64,000 nucleotides of DNA from Loktanella sp. IMCC34160. Lineage in GTDB: Bacteria > Pseudomonadota > Alphaproteobacteria > Rhodobacterales > Rhodobacteraceae. The position numbers were made by a program, and so were the translations under genes. Under the pieces are notes generated by a model. That model was not told the origin of the DNA and did no database searches. It saw only the letters and a list, made by a program, of their open reading frames with translations. Where the stretch lies: the NCBI RefSeq assembly GCF_004145845.1, contig NZ_SELP01000001.1, positions 434,001 to 498,000 of the forward strand, given 5' to 3'. Positions 53,960 to 62,419 of the stretch are shown here, one piece after another (within the stretch, counting starts at the first letter, position 1; the number at the start of each line of letters is the position of its first letter).

Positions 53960-55048
53960 CTAGTTCGGGTTGTTGCCGGACAGGATCGCGGGCAGGGCGA
54001 CGCCGCCCCCGCCCCCGGGCAGGGGGCTTTCGGTGATCTCATTCTCGCGCAGACCGCGGATCAGGGCGATCATCGCGGGCGACGACAGGCCGGTCGAATG
54101 GTTGCCGCCAAAGCGGTCCGCCTCGCTTGAGGTGTCGATCACGGTGACCGGCAGGGCGGCCACGGCGGCGCTGCTGGTGACGGTGCCCAGACGGGCGCGG
54201 CTGGAGCTGACCCATTCCGACAGTTGCAAGGCGCGGTCCTTGTCCGAGGTCATGACGATGAAGGGCTGCGGCAGGGTGCCGATCTCCAGCGCCTGACGGG
54301 TGAACAGGTCCACGTCGATATCGGGGGCGACAAGGATCACCCCGGTCAGCTTGGACCACAGGCCCTGCCGCCGGATCGCGCGCTGGCGCAGGGTCTCCAT
54401 GATCAGCTGCGATCCCATGGAATGACCGATCAGGGTGATGCGGTTCACCTGGCTTTGGTCCAGCTGGGTCAGAAGTTCCTCAAGGCTGTCGCGGGCAAAG
54501 AGCACTGAATCCCGGTCATAAAGATAGTCGCCCGCCTCGCCACCAGAGGGCCAGCTGAACAGCACCGGCACCCCTTCGACGCCGAAGTCGTGGACCATCT
54601 GGCCAAGACGATACAGGGCTTCGGGGAAATTTGTGTTGAAGCCATGGACGTAAACCACGGCCTCGCGCTGACCGGCGGGCAGGTCAAGGGTGCGGCGGGC
54701 GACACGCGCGCCAAAGGCGCGGGCGTCGGACAGCCGTTCGGCCCCGGTGATGCCGAAATGTTTGCGCGCGTCGGCGCGGCGGCGGTGAATTTCGACCTCG
54801 CCGGTGCGGTGCCGTGGCGGGACCGAGACAGTGATCTCGGCGTAATGGGTCACGGTCGACCGGTTGCCGGAAAACAGGGCGCGGGTCTCGACCGGGGCGC
54901 GGTTGGTGGCGACAAGCACATCCACCTTGTCCGCCGTCTCAAGGGCAGGCAGGACGGTGATCTGGCCGCGCGGGGCGCAGGCCGCGACAAGGCTTACCCC
55001 GCCCAGAAGGACGGCACGACGAGTCAGATGGGGCACGGTGTTGGTCAT
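53960..55048 (-). CDS. Lipoprotein alpha/beta hydrolase (DUF900)
   Basis: A 362-residue protein from the start at 55048 with a lipobox (LLGGVSLVAAC) around residue 25, so it should be membrane-anchored. The alpha/beta hydrolase part has AVVYVHGFNTNFPEALYRL, the nucleophile elbow LIGHSMGS, and acid and histidine residues in APDIDVDLF and GGNHSTGL. The long frame extending upstream to 56173 covers antisense DNA of other genes and is not used. Substrate unknown. Confidence 0.88.
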   Translation of the reverse strand: MTNTVPHLTRRAVLLGGVSLVAACAPRGQITVLPALETADKVDVLVATNRAPVETRALFSGNRSTVTHYAEITVSVPPRHRTGEVEIHRRRADARKHFGITGAERLSDARAFGARVARRTLDLPAGQREAVVYVHGFNTNFPEALYRLGQMVHDFGVEGVPVLFSWPSGGEAGDYLYDRDSVLFARDSLEELLTQLDQSQVNRITLIGHSMGSQLIMETLRQRAIRRQGLWSKLTGVILVAPDIDVDLFTRQALEIGTLPQPFIVMTSDKDRALQLSEWVSSSRARLGTVTSSAAVAALPVTVIDTSSEADRFGGNHSTGLSSPAMIALIRGLRENEITESPLPGGGGGVALPAILSGNNPN

Positions 55049-55137
55049 GGGCGCTTCATACAGGGGCGGCAGATGCGCCGGAAGGGGAAACAAGGACGGG
55101 CAGCGGGAAATCGCAGGGGGGGCAGGGGCCGGGTAGG

Positions 55138-55836
55138 TCAGCCGTCCAGACGGGTCAGAATCCCGCGCGGGGTCGAGGCGAATTCGCGCGACCACAAGAG
55201 CCAGCAGACCCCCGCGCTGGCCACGATCAGTGGCACCGCGCCCAGAAGCCAGGCCAGCCCGCCAAGCGCGAAATACATCGCCCGCAGCCCGCGGGTGAAG
55301 TTCAGCGCGGCGCGGATATTCAGTGCGCCTGCCTGTTCGGCGCGGGTCTTGGTCAGCGGGTCGGAGGGATCGTTGGGGATCGCCCCCAGGAGGACCGTGC
55401 CATAGCCGTAAATCCGGTGCGACCAGACGAATTTCAGGAAGGCCTGCGCCAGAAGCAGAACCACCAGCAACAGCTTGATTTGCCAGACAAAGGCTGGGGC
55501 ATCGGTGGCGGTCAGCTCCTCGGCGACGGTTTCCAGCGGCTGGGTGTTGCCCACAAGGGCCAGAAGGCCGCCAATGGCCAGGAGGCAAGTCGAGGCAAAG
55601 AACGATGTGCCCAGCCGCAGGGTGGACAAAAGCGTGGCATCGACAATCCGGTTTTCGCGGGTGATTGCCGCCACCATCCAATCCGTCTGATACCGCGCCA
55701 TCAGCAGCGTGACCGAAGGCTTCGCCGCCGATGGGTGTTCGATCCGCCAGCCGATGCCGACCCAGCACAGCAGCAGGAACAGGGCGGCAAGGCCATCCAG
55801 CGGGGTGAGCAGCGTCAGGTGATCCAGCAGCGACAT
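55138..55836 (-). CDS. DUF599 membrane protein
   Basis: A 232-residue protein with about four hydrophobic helices and the DUF599 pattern MVAAITRENRIVDATLLSTL and FLKFVWSHRIYGYG. It starts at 55836. Role unknown; the family is widespread in proteobacteria. It is divergent from glcD, and the 81 bases between them hold an inverted repeat. Confidence 0.88.
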   Translation of the reverse strand: MSLLDHLTLLTPLDGLAALFLLLCWVGIGWRIEHPSAAKPSVTLLMARYQTDWMVAAITRENRIVDATLLSTLRLGTSFFASTCLLAIGGLLALVGNTQPLETVAEELTATDAPAFVWQIKLLLVVLLLAQAFLKFVWSHRIYGYGTVLLGAIPNDPSDPLTKTRAEQAGALNIRAALNFTRGLRAMYFALGGLAWLLGAVPLIVASAGVCWLLWSREFASTPRGILTRLDG

Positions 55837-55881
55837 GGGGCGACCATAAGATGAACCACTTCGACTTGCCATATCCGGAAA

Positions 55882-55902
55882 TTGGTAATATATTTTTACC
55901 AA
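55882..55902. promoter_or_regulatory. Inverted repeat upstream of glcD
   Basis: TTGGTAA (55882-55888) and TTACCAA (55896-55902) with a seven-base AT spacer, ending 15 bases before the glcD start. GlcC/PdhR-type GntR regulators bind sites containing TTGGT and ACCAA half-sites, though with closer spacing. It may be the glycolate-responsive operator; no GlcC gene is in the window. Confidence 0.5.
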
Positions 55903-55917
55903 AGCGGAGGGTTTGCC

Positions 55918-57357
55918 ATGAAAATGCCGGTTCCGAATGCGCGCGTCCTGTCAGACAAGGCGCGGATCGTGGCCCGCCTGCGGGCGGTCCTGCCCGAGGG
56001 CGCGGTGATCGACGACCCGTCCGAGACGCGGGCCTATGAATGCGACGCGCTGTCGGCCTATCGCTGCCCGCCCCTCTGCGCGGTTCTGCCCGCCACGACC
56101 GAAGAGGTCGCCGCCGTCCTGAAGATCTGTAACGAGGCCGGGGTGCCGGTAGTGCCGCGCGGGTCCGGGACATCGCTGGCCGGGGGGGCGCTGCCCACCG
56201 CCGACAGCGTGATCCTTGGGGTGGCGCGGCTGAACGCGGTTCTGGAAACCGACTATGACAACCGGTTCATCCGGGTGCAGACCGGCCGGACCAACCTGTC
56301 GGTGACCGGCGCGGTCGAGGCGGATGGGTTCTTCTACGCCCCCGACCCGTCGTCGCAGCTGGCCTGCGCCATCGCGGGCAATATCGCGATGAATTCGGGC
56401 GGGGCGCATTGCCTGAAATACGGGGTCACCACCAATAACCTTCTGGGCGTGCGGATGGTGATGATGGACGGCACGGTGGTGGATCTTGGCGGCGCGCATA
56501 TGGATGCCGGGGGGCTGGACCTTCTGGGGCTGATCTGCGGGTCCGAGGGGCAATTGGGCGTGGTGACCGAGGCGACCCTGCGGATCCTGCCGAAACCCGA
56601 AGGGGCGCGGCCGGTTCTGGTCGGCTTTGACAGCAACGAGGTGGCGGGCCAATGCGTGTCGGACATCATCAGGGCGGGCGTCCTGCCGGTGGCGATCGAA
56701 TTCATGGACCGACCCTGCATCGAAGCGACCGAGGATTTCGCCAAGGCGGGCTATCCGCAGTGCGAGGCGCTTTTGATCATCGAGGTCGAAGGGTCGGACG
56801 CCGAGATTGCCGAGCAGTTGGAGTTGATCAAGGGGATCGCACAGGCACACAACCCGGTCGAACTGCGCGAGGCGACCAGCGCCGACGAGGCCGCCCGCAT
56901 CTGGCTGGGCCGGAAATCCGCCTTTGGCGCGATGGGGCAGATCAACGATTACATGTGCCTTGATGGCACGATCCCGGTCAGCGAACTGCCCTATGTGCTG
57001 CGCCGGATCGGCGAGATGTCCAAGGAATACGGGCTTGGCGTCGGCAATGTGTTCCACGCGGGCGACGGCAATATGCATCCGCTGATCCTCTATAACGCCA
57101 ACACGCCCGGCGATCTGGAGAAATGCGAGGCCTTCGGCGCCGATATCCTGAAGCTCTGTGTCGAGGTGGGCGGCTGCCTGACCGGCGAACACGGGGTCGG
57201 GATCGAAAAGCGCGACCTGATGCGCGTGCAATACGCACCCGAGGATCTGGAGGTGCAGATGGCCGTCAAGGATGTGTTCGACCCGGGCTGGCTCTTGAAC
57301 CCGGCCAAGGTGTTTCCACTGGACGACAGCGCGTCGCGCCGGGTGGCGGCAGAATAG
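55918..57357 (+). CDS. glcD: Glycolate oxidase subunit GlcD (FAD-linked)
   Basis: Catalytic FAD subunit that oxidises glycolate to glyoxylate at the membrane. The 479-residue protein starts at 55918 with GCGGAGGG upstream. FAD-binding text is VVPRGSGTSLAGGALP near residue 80 and NIAMNSGGAHCLKYG; the C-terminal half has GNVFHAGDGNMHPLI and GEHGVGIEKRDLM. It heads the glcDE-(insert)-glcF run. Confidence 0.96.
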   Translation: MKMPVPNARVLSDKARIVARLRAVLPEGAVIDDPSETRAYECDALSAYRCPPLCAVLPATTEEVAAVLKICNEAGVPVVPRGSGTSLAGGALPTADSVILGVARLNAVLETDYDNRFIRVQTGRTNLSVTGAVEADGFFYAPDPSSQLACAIAGNIAMNSGGAHCLKYGVTTNNLLGVRMVMMDGTVVDLGGAHMDAGGLDLLGLICGSEGQLGVVTEATLRILPKPEGARPVLVGFDSNEVAGQCVSDIIRAGVLPVAIEFMDRPCIEATEDFAKAGYPQCEALLIIEVEGSDAEIAEQLELIKGIAQAHNPVELREATSADEAARIWLGRKSAFGAMGQINDYMCLDGTIPVSELPYVLRRIGEMSKEYGLGVGNVFHAGDGNMHPLILYNANTPGDLEKCEAFGADILKLCVEVGGCLTGEHGVGIEKRDLMRVQYAPEDLEVQMAVKDVFDPGWLLNPAKVFPLDDSASRRVAAE

Positions 57358-57420
57358 GGGGCGCTGCCCCCCGCCCGCGTGCCGCGGCCTCCCCCCGGGA
57401 TATTTGAAACCCAAAGAAGG
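57358..57420. repeat. B-type repeat in the glcD-glcE spacer
   Basis: Hairpin GGGGGC-GCT-GCCCCC begins at the last base of the glcD stop (57357-57371) and is followed by the B motif CCCCGGGATATTT (57393-57405) and CCCAAAGAAGG. The final AGAAGGA acts as the glcE ribosome-binding site. The same order of GC hairpin and B motif occurs at 12626-12690 and 61945-62012. Confidence 0.8.
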
Positions 57421-57429
57421 ACAAGACCA

Positions 57430-58548
57430 GTGCCCAGCCCCACGACCGAGGAAGAGCTTTCCGGGATCATCGCCGGGGCCGAGGGCCCGTTCCGTATTCT
57501 GGGTGGCGGCACCCGGCCCATCGGTCGCCCGGTTCAGGGCACACCCCTGTCGGTGGCGGGCCTGTCGGGGATCACCCTTTATGAACCCGGCGCCCTGACC
57601 ATGGTGGTCCGCGCGGGCACGCCGCTGGACCAGATCGAAGCCGCGCTTTGGGCCGAGAACCAGCGCCTGCCGTTCGAACCGATGGACCATCGTCCGCTGC
57701 TGGGCACCTCTGGCACGCCGACCATCGGCGGGGTGATCGCGGGCAATATCAGCGGGCCGCGCCGGGTGCAGGCAGGGGCGGCGCGGGACTACATGCTGGG
57801 CGTCCGCTTTGTGGATGGGGCGGGCCGCATCCTGAAGAACGGCGGCCGGGTGATGAAGAACGTCACTGGCTATGACCTTGTGAAATTGATGACCGGCAGT
57901 TGGGGCACCCTTGGCGTGATGACCGAGGTCAGCCTGAAGGTGCTGCCCCGCCCCGGTGCGGCCGCGACCCTGAGCCTGACGGGTCTTGACGATGCCACGG
58001 CAGTGCGGGCGATGGCGGCGGCGCTGGGATCGCCCTTTGACGTGTCCGGCGTGGCCCATGACCCGGCGGCGGGCGAAACCCTGATCCGGGTCGAGGGCTT
58101 TGCCACATCGGTGGCCTATCGGGCCGGGCGGCTGTCGGAGCTGCTGGCGCCCTTCGGTGCGGCCAATGTCAGTGACGATGTCGAAGGCGTCCGTGCCCGC
58201 TGGCGCGAGATCCGCGACGTGCAGACCATGGCCGGTCAGCCCGGCGATGTCTGGCGGCTGTCGGTCAAACCCTCGGACGCGCCGGGGATCGTCGCCCGGG
58301 CCGGGGCGGAACAGGTGCTTTATGACTGGGGCGGCGGGCTGGTCTGGCTGCGGCTGGCCGAGGGCACCGACCTGCGGGCGCGTCTTGGCGCATTCGGGGG
58401 GCACGCAACCCTGATCCGCGCCAGCGCCGAGACCCGCGCCGCCATCGCCCCCTTCCACCCCGACCCCGCGCCCGTCGCCGCCCTGTCCGAAGGGCTGCGC
58501 AAGAGGTTCGACCCCAAAGAAGTTCTAAATCCGAGACTGATGCTATGA
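57430..58548 (+). CDS. glcE: Glycolate oxidase subunit GlcE
   Basis: Second FAD-binding subunit of glycolate oxidase, 372 residues. The start is a GTG at 57430, nine bases after AAGGA, which is part of a repeat. Typical GlcE text is FRILGGGTRPIGRPVQG, GTPTIGGVIAGNISGPRR and NVTGYDLVKLMTGSWGTLG. The stop overlaps the next gene start (ATGA). Confidence 0.94.
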   Translation: MPSPTTEEELSGIIAGAEGPFRILGGGTRPIGRPVQGTPLSVAGLSGITLYEPGALTMVVRAGTPLDQIEAALWAENQRLPFEPMDHRPLLGTSGTPTIGGVIAGNISGPRRVQAGAARDYMLGVRFVDGAGRILKNGGRVMKNVTGYDLVKLMTGSWGTLGVMTEVSLKVLPRPGAAATLSLTGLDDATAVRAMAAALGSPFDVSGVAHDPAAGETLIRVEGFATSVAYRAGRLSELLAPFGAANVSDDVEGVRARWREIRDVQTMAGQPGDVWRLSVKPSDAPGIVARAGAEQVLYDWGGGLVWLRLAEGTDLRARLGAFGGHATLIRASAETRAAIAPFHPDPAPVAALSEGLRKRFDPKEVLNPRLML

Positions 58549-59705
58549 CACCTTACGACTATCTGGCTGATCGAATATCCCGGTCCGAGGCATCGGCAAT
58601 TGACAGATTCTGGGAACAGTTTGAAGCTAGTGCGGCGACGCTCGATGCTGTGTTTCGGGGGCAGTCGGGCCAAGATCTGGAGGTGGTGAGCAATACCATG
58701 TCAGCGCTTGGCTATGTGCATTCTGATCTGATGTGGGAATTCGGTTCGGCCCCGGATGGGCACCGTCTGTCGATTACGGCGGAGTTTAATGACGCGATGC
58801 TTGTACCGGCGAGGGCCATTGTCCGCCGGGCTCCAGACATTTCTGGCTGGACCTTCATGGATGCCCGGCCCGAGCAAGTGTCATTGGAACACTTTAAGAG
58901 AAATTTCGAAGCCCGTTTCGGTTCCATGCCCTTGATCTCTGAGGCAGTGTTCAGCCCAGGGAAGGACGGGCGGATTGGCATCGAGGTTTCCGGTGATGGG
59001 CCAGATGATGTGCTGAAAACGCACGCTGCGGCATTGGTCAGCGACCTCATGGGGGAATGGGCCGAGCGGCAGTGGCTGGGTCCGGTCCATGTGAGGCCAA
59101 GAAAGAAGGGTCTGCTGGCGCGTTTCAAAGCCGCACCTGCGCTGTTGCCCGATGAGTTTCGGGACAGATTCCGTGGCGCGGTGAGATTGTCGCAAGAGCA
59201 AGCGCCTTCGAAACCATATTCAGCGGGAAGAACGGACGGCGACGAACAGCACCTTTGGAGGGCAGATGGTATGCCCCCCAGCCATCCGCGAAGCGACCTG
59301 CTGACGATGACGGCATGCGATGCCCGGCTGGTCGAAGCGATCCTATCCGATGGACCATTTGCATCGGCGACACATTCGCGGTTTTGTGAATGGTTCTGTC
59401 TGCTCCGGATCGCGCGCGACGACCAAGATCCTTCTTTGTTCCTACAACAGCGTCGTGAGTTGGAAGAACAGCTGCAGCACGTGTTGGAAACTGCAGGGGT
59501 CGGTGGTGTGGCCTGTACGGGCCAAGGTGAATTCTTCTCTTATCTGGACCTGGCATTGACAGATATCGAGTTGGGACTGGCTTTGATTGAGCAATCCGTT
59601 GAAAAGATGAGGCTTTTACCGCGTTCTGACCTGCGGTTTCTGGATCTTGGTTTGCGAGAACGGAGGGTCGGGTTCTCGAGCACTGGCTCGACAAGGACGC
59701 ACTAG
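58545..59705 (+). CDS. Unknown protein inserted between glcE and glcF
   Basis: A 386-residue cytoplasmic protein with no signal peptide or membrane helix. The region VRRAPDISGWTFMDARPEQV (near residue 95) recalls uncharacterised or immunity-type proteins that share an AP-xxx-GW-F-xxx-RP phrase; this is by memory only. The gene is less GC-rich than its neighbours (58561-58620 is 52% GC). It overlaps the glcE stop by four bases and ends 11 bases before glcF, so it is transcribed with the glycolate oxidase genes although glcF normally follows glcE directly. No function is assigned. Confidence 0.8.
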   Translation: MTPYDYLADRISRSEASAIDRFWEQFEASAATLDAVFRGQSGQDLEVVSNTMSALGYVHSDLMWEFGSAPDGHRLSITAEFNDAMLVPARAIVRRAPDISGWTFMDARPEQVSLEHFKRNFEARFGSMPLISEAVFSPGKDGRIGIEVSGDGPDDVLKTHAAALVSDLMGEWAERQWLGPVHVRPRKKGLLARFKAAPALLPDEFRDRFRGAVRLSQEQAPSKPYSAGRTDGDEQHLWRADGMPPSHPRSDLLTMTACDARLVEAILSDGPFASATHSRFCEWFCLLRIARDDQDPSLFLQQRRELEEQLQHVLETAGVGGVACTGQGEFFSYLDLALTDIELGLALIEQSVEKMRLLPRSDLRFLDLGLRERRVGFSSTGSTRTH

Positions 59706-59716
59706 GGGGCCGCGCG

Positions 59717-61039
59717 ATGCAGACCACATTCACCGAAGACCAGTTGAAAGACCCCGGGACGGCGCGGGCCAACCAGATTTTGCGGGCCTGCGTTCATTGC
59801 GGGTTCTGCACGGCGACCTGTCCGACCTATCAAGTTCTGGGCGACGAATTGGACAGCCCGCGCGGCCGGATCTACCTGATCAAGGACATGCTGGAAAACG
59901 AACGGGTTCCCGACGCGAAGACCGTCAGGCATATCGACCGCTGCCTGTCCTGCCTGGCCTGCATGACCACCTGCCCGTCGGGGGTGCACTACATGCATCT
60001 CGTGGACCATGCCCGCGCCTATATTGAACAGCGCTACAAGCGGCCTTTGGGCGACCGGGCGCTGCGCTGGCTTCTGGCGCGTATCCTGCCCTATCCCGGG
60101 CGGTTCCGGCTGGCCCTTCTCGGGGCGAAGTTGGGCCGGCCCTTTGCCCGGTTCCTGCCCGATCCCCGGCTGCGGGCGATGATTTCCATGGCGCCGAAAC
60201 AGATCCCCCCGGTCAGCCGCAACGACGACCCGCAAAGTTTCGCGCCAAAGGGCCCGCGCCGGATGCGGGTCGCGCTGATGACGGGCTGTGCCCAGAAGGC
60301 GCTGAACACCGATATCAACGATGCCACCATCCGCCTGCTGACCCGGCTGGGCTGCGAGGTGGTGGTGGCCAAGGGCGCGGGCTGTTGTGGGGCGCTGACG
60401 CACCACATGGGCAAGGAGGGCGAAAGCCACGCCACGGCGGCCAAAAACATCCGCGCCTGGGCGGCCGAGATGGACGGTGCCGGGCTGGATGCGATTGTCA
60501 TCAACACCAGCGGCTGCGGCACCACGGTCAAGGACTATGGCCATATGTTCCGCAATGACCCGCTGGCGGGTGATGCCGCGCGGGTGTCGGCCATCGCCAT
60601 GGACTTGTCCGAGATCCTGCAAAAGATCGACATCCCCGAGGGGGCGGACAAGGGGCTGAAGGTCGCCTATCACGCCGCCTGTTCGCTGCAGCACGGGCAA
60701 AAGATCAAGGACGCGCCCAAGGCGCTGTTGCGCAAGGCGGGGTTCACGGTGCTGGAACCGGCGGACCCGCATCTATGCTGCGGATCGGCGGGCACCTACA
60801 ACCTGATGCAGCCCGAGATTTCGGGGCAGTTGAAGGCGCGCAAGGTCAGGACGCTCGAGGCGCTGACCCCCGATATCATCTCGGCCGGGAATATCGGCTG
60901 CATGATGCAGATCGGGTCAGGGACAGAGGTGCCGATCGTGCATACGGTGGAGCTTCTGGACTGGGCGACGGGCGGGCCGCAGCCGCCCGCGCTGACCGCG
61001 CCGGGCAAACGCGCCCCCGAGGTGCCGATCCTGCGCTGA
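59717..61039 (+). CDS. glcF: Glycolate oxidase iron-sulfur subunit GlcF
   Basis: Electron-transfer subunit, 440 residues, with two [4Fe-4S] motifs: CVHCGFCTATCP near residue 27 and CLSCLACMTTCP near residue 78. It also has two CCG domains (GAGCCGAL and LCCGSAGTYNL). It passes electrons from GlcD/E to the quinone pool. It is complete, so the insert upstream did not damage it. Confidence 0.96.
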   Translation: MQTTFTEDQLKDPGTARANQILRACVHCGFCTATCPTYQVLGDELDSPRGRIYLIKDMLENERVPDAKTVRHIDRCLSCLACMTTCPSGVHYMHLVDHARAYIEQRYKRPLGDRALRWLLARILPYPGRFRLALLGAKLGRPFARFLPDPRLRAMISMAPKQIPPVSRNDDPQSFAPKGPRRMRVALMTGCAQKALNTDINDATIRLLTRLGCEVVVAKGAGCCGALTHHMGKEGESHATAAKNIRAWAAEMDGAGLDAIVINTSGCGTTVKDYGHMFRNDPLAGDAARVSAIAMDLSEILQKIDIPEGADKGLKVAYHAACSLQHGQKIKDAPKALLRKAGFTVLEPADPHLCCGSAGTYNLMQPEISGQLKARKVRTLEALTPDIISAGNIGCMMQIGSGTEVPIVHTVELLDWATGGPQPPALTAPGKRAPEVPILR

Positions 61040-61114
61040 ACCAGCTTGGCTGTGCCAGCGTCATGCCCTAATCTTGCCGCAGGCCCGCGCTAGACGGGCG
61101 GCGAGAGGTGCAGG

Positions 61115-61915
61115 ATGCGGTTAATTTTCCTTGGTTTGGCCCTGTGGATCGGGGCGGCGCTGGGCGCGGTCGCGCAGGACGGCGCGTTGCAATCGCTGGA
61201 CACCGGGCAGGATGGCCGCGGCTGGGAGGCCGTGGGCCGGATCGACATCGACGGTAAAGGGTTCTGCACCGGCGCGCTGATCCGCGAAAACATCGTGCTG
61301 ACGGCGGCGCATTGCGTCTATGACCCGGCGGGCCGGGTGATCGCGGCAGAGCGGTTCCATTTCCTCGCCGGGTTCCGGCGCGGCCGGGCCGAGGCCTACC
61401 GCGAGGTGCGGCGGGTGCTGCCACATCCGGACTATATCCACGACGACCGGCGCGGCAGCGACCCGCGGCTGATCGCCCAGGATCTGGCGCTTCTGGAACT
61501 GGCGCAGCCGGTCCGCGTGTCGCGGATCATCCCCTTCCCGGTGGCCCCGCAGCCGCGCGGCGGGGAAACCGTTGGGGTTGTGTCCTATGCCGAAAACCGG
61601 TCCGAGGCGCCGTCGCTGCAAAACATCTGCACGGTGCTGGGGCAGCAGCAGGGGGTGATGGTTTTCAGCTGCGACGTGGACCCGGGCGCGTCCGGCTCGC
61701 CCGTGTTCCGGATCCAGGACGGGGTAGCGCAGGTGGTGTCGGTGGTGTCGGCCATGGCGATGCTGGACGACCGGAAGGTGGCGCTTGGGGTCCAATTGGA
61801 CGCGCCCTTGCAAGACCTTCTGCTCTTGTTGCAGGAAAGCCCCGGCGGGGCGGGGCAACGGATCCTCGTGCCCGGACAGCGCAACGACACCGGCGCCCGC
61901 TTCATCAGCCCCTGA
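61115..61915 (+). CDS. Secreted trypsin-like serine protease
   Basis: A 266-residue chymotrypsin-fold protease with a signal peptide (GLALWIGAALGAVAQ). The catalytic triad is visible: His in LTAAHCVYD (about residue 67), Asp in AQDLALLEL, and Ser in PGASGSPVF (about residue 191). It is exported to the periplasm or outside; no propeptide is obvious. It stands alone after the glc genes with a repeat cluster downstream. Confidence 0.92.
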   Translation: MRLIFLGLALWIGAALGAVAQDGALQSLDTGQDGRGWEAVGRIDIDGKGFCTGALIRENIVLTAAHCVYDPAGRVIAAERFHFLAGFRRGRAEAYREVRRVLPHPDYIHDDRRGSDPRLIAQDLALLELAQPVRVSRIIPFPVAPQPRGGETVGVVSYAENRSEAPSLQNICTVLGQQQGVMVFSCDVDPGASGSPVFRIQDGVAQVVSVVSAMAMLDDRKVALGVQLDAPLQDLLLLLQESPGGAGQRILVPGQRNDTGARFISP

Positions 61916-61920
61916 GGGCC

Positions 61921-62123
61921 GGTGGGTTGAAACCCACCTTACGGTTCAGGGGCTCTGCCCCTCTGGCCCGTTCCGGGCCATTCACCCCGGGATATTTTTG
62001 ACCCAAAGAAGGGGGGCTGGACTCAGCGTCCATTTTTCTTTTGGTTCAAAATATCCTCGGGGGGCCATGAGTTTTCAGGTGGGGGGCGAAGTGCCCCCGG
62101 GGTAAGGTGGGTTTCAACCCACC
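61921..62123. repeat. Two composite repeats facing each other
   Basis: Left unit: R palindrome GGTGGGTTGAAACCCACC with TTACGG (61921-61944), GGGGCTCTGCCCC, GGCCCGTTCCGGGCC, then B motif CCCCGGGATATTT with CCCAAAGAAGG (about 61985-62012). Right unit inverted: B motif inverse AAATATCCTCGGGGG (near 62048-62062), GGGGGCGAAGTGCCCCC, and an inverted R copy (62102-62123). The left unit matches 12598-12690 almost base by base. Confidence 0.88.
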
Positions 62124-62384
62124 ATGCGCCCTTGCCCCGGGGTCGCCCTTGCGGGCGCCGGGGTACAGGGCCAGGGGCCGTTTTCCGCGAGAATGGGAAA
62201 AAGGATTGCCGTGGGGGTGTCCGCCCCCAGGTCCGTTTCCGCGCTCTTGTCCCGCCCCCCGAGGGGGCCGGCAACCAGTCTTCGGATATCCTTGGCGCAC
62301 CCCTTGTCAGAGGCGCGGGTCAACCGGGGACAGGTCTAGCGGCAAAGGGTTAGGGCGTGGTTGGTCCATCGTGACGGTAGGGGT
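62124..62384. other. Non-coding stretch between the repeats and hsp20 promoter
   Basis: About 260 bases, GC-rich, with short unlikely frames on both strands. Several GC-rich inverted segments (for example CCCCGGGGTCGCCC) are present. No gene is seen. Together with the repeat cluster and the hsp20 leader it forms the longest gene-free stretch of the window, 61916-62509. Confidence 0.6.
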
Positions 62385-62413
62385 CTTGAAACGTCTCGGA
62401 CTGCTTCCCAGAT
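62385..62413 (+). promoter_or_regulatory. Sigma-32-like heat-shock promoter
   Basis: CTTGAAA (62385-62391), 15 bases, then CCCAGAT (62407-62413). This agrees well with the heat-shock promoter pattern CTTGAAA-N11-15-CCCCATnT. A start near 62420 would give a leader of about 90 bases before hsp20, the size expected for a ROSE thermometer. Confidence 0.65.
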
Positions 62414-62419
62414 CAAGGG

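Noticed and set aside
55049-56173. N-terminal extension of the DUF900 lipoprotein frame
   Set aside because: The extension is antisense to glcD and out of frame over the DUF599 gene; the internal start at 55048 gives a lipoprotein signal.
55951-58458. 835-residue minus-strand frame opposite glcD and glcE
   Set aside because: Antisense to two well-recognised genes, no domain or start signal.
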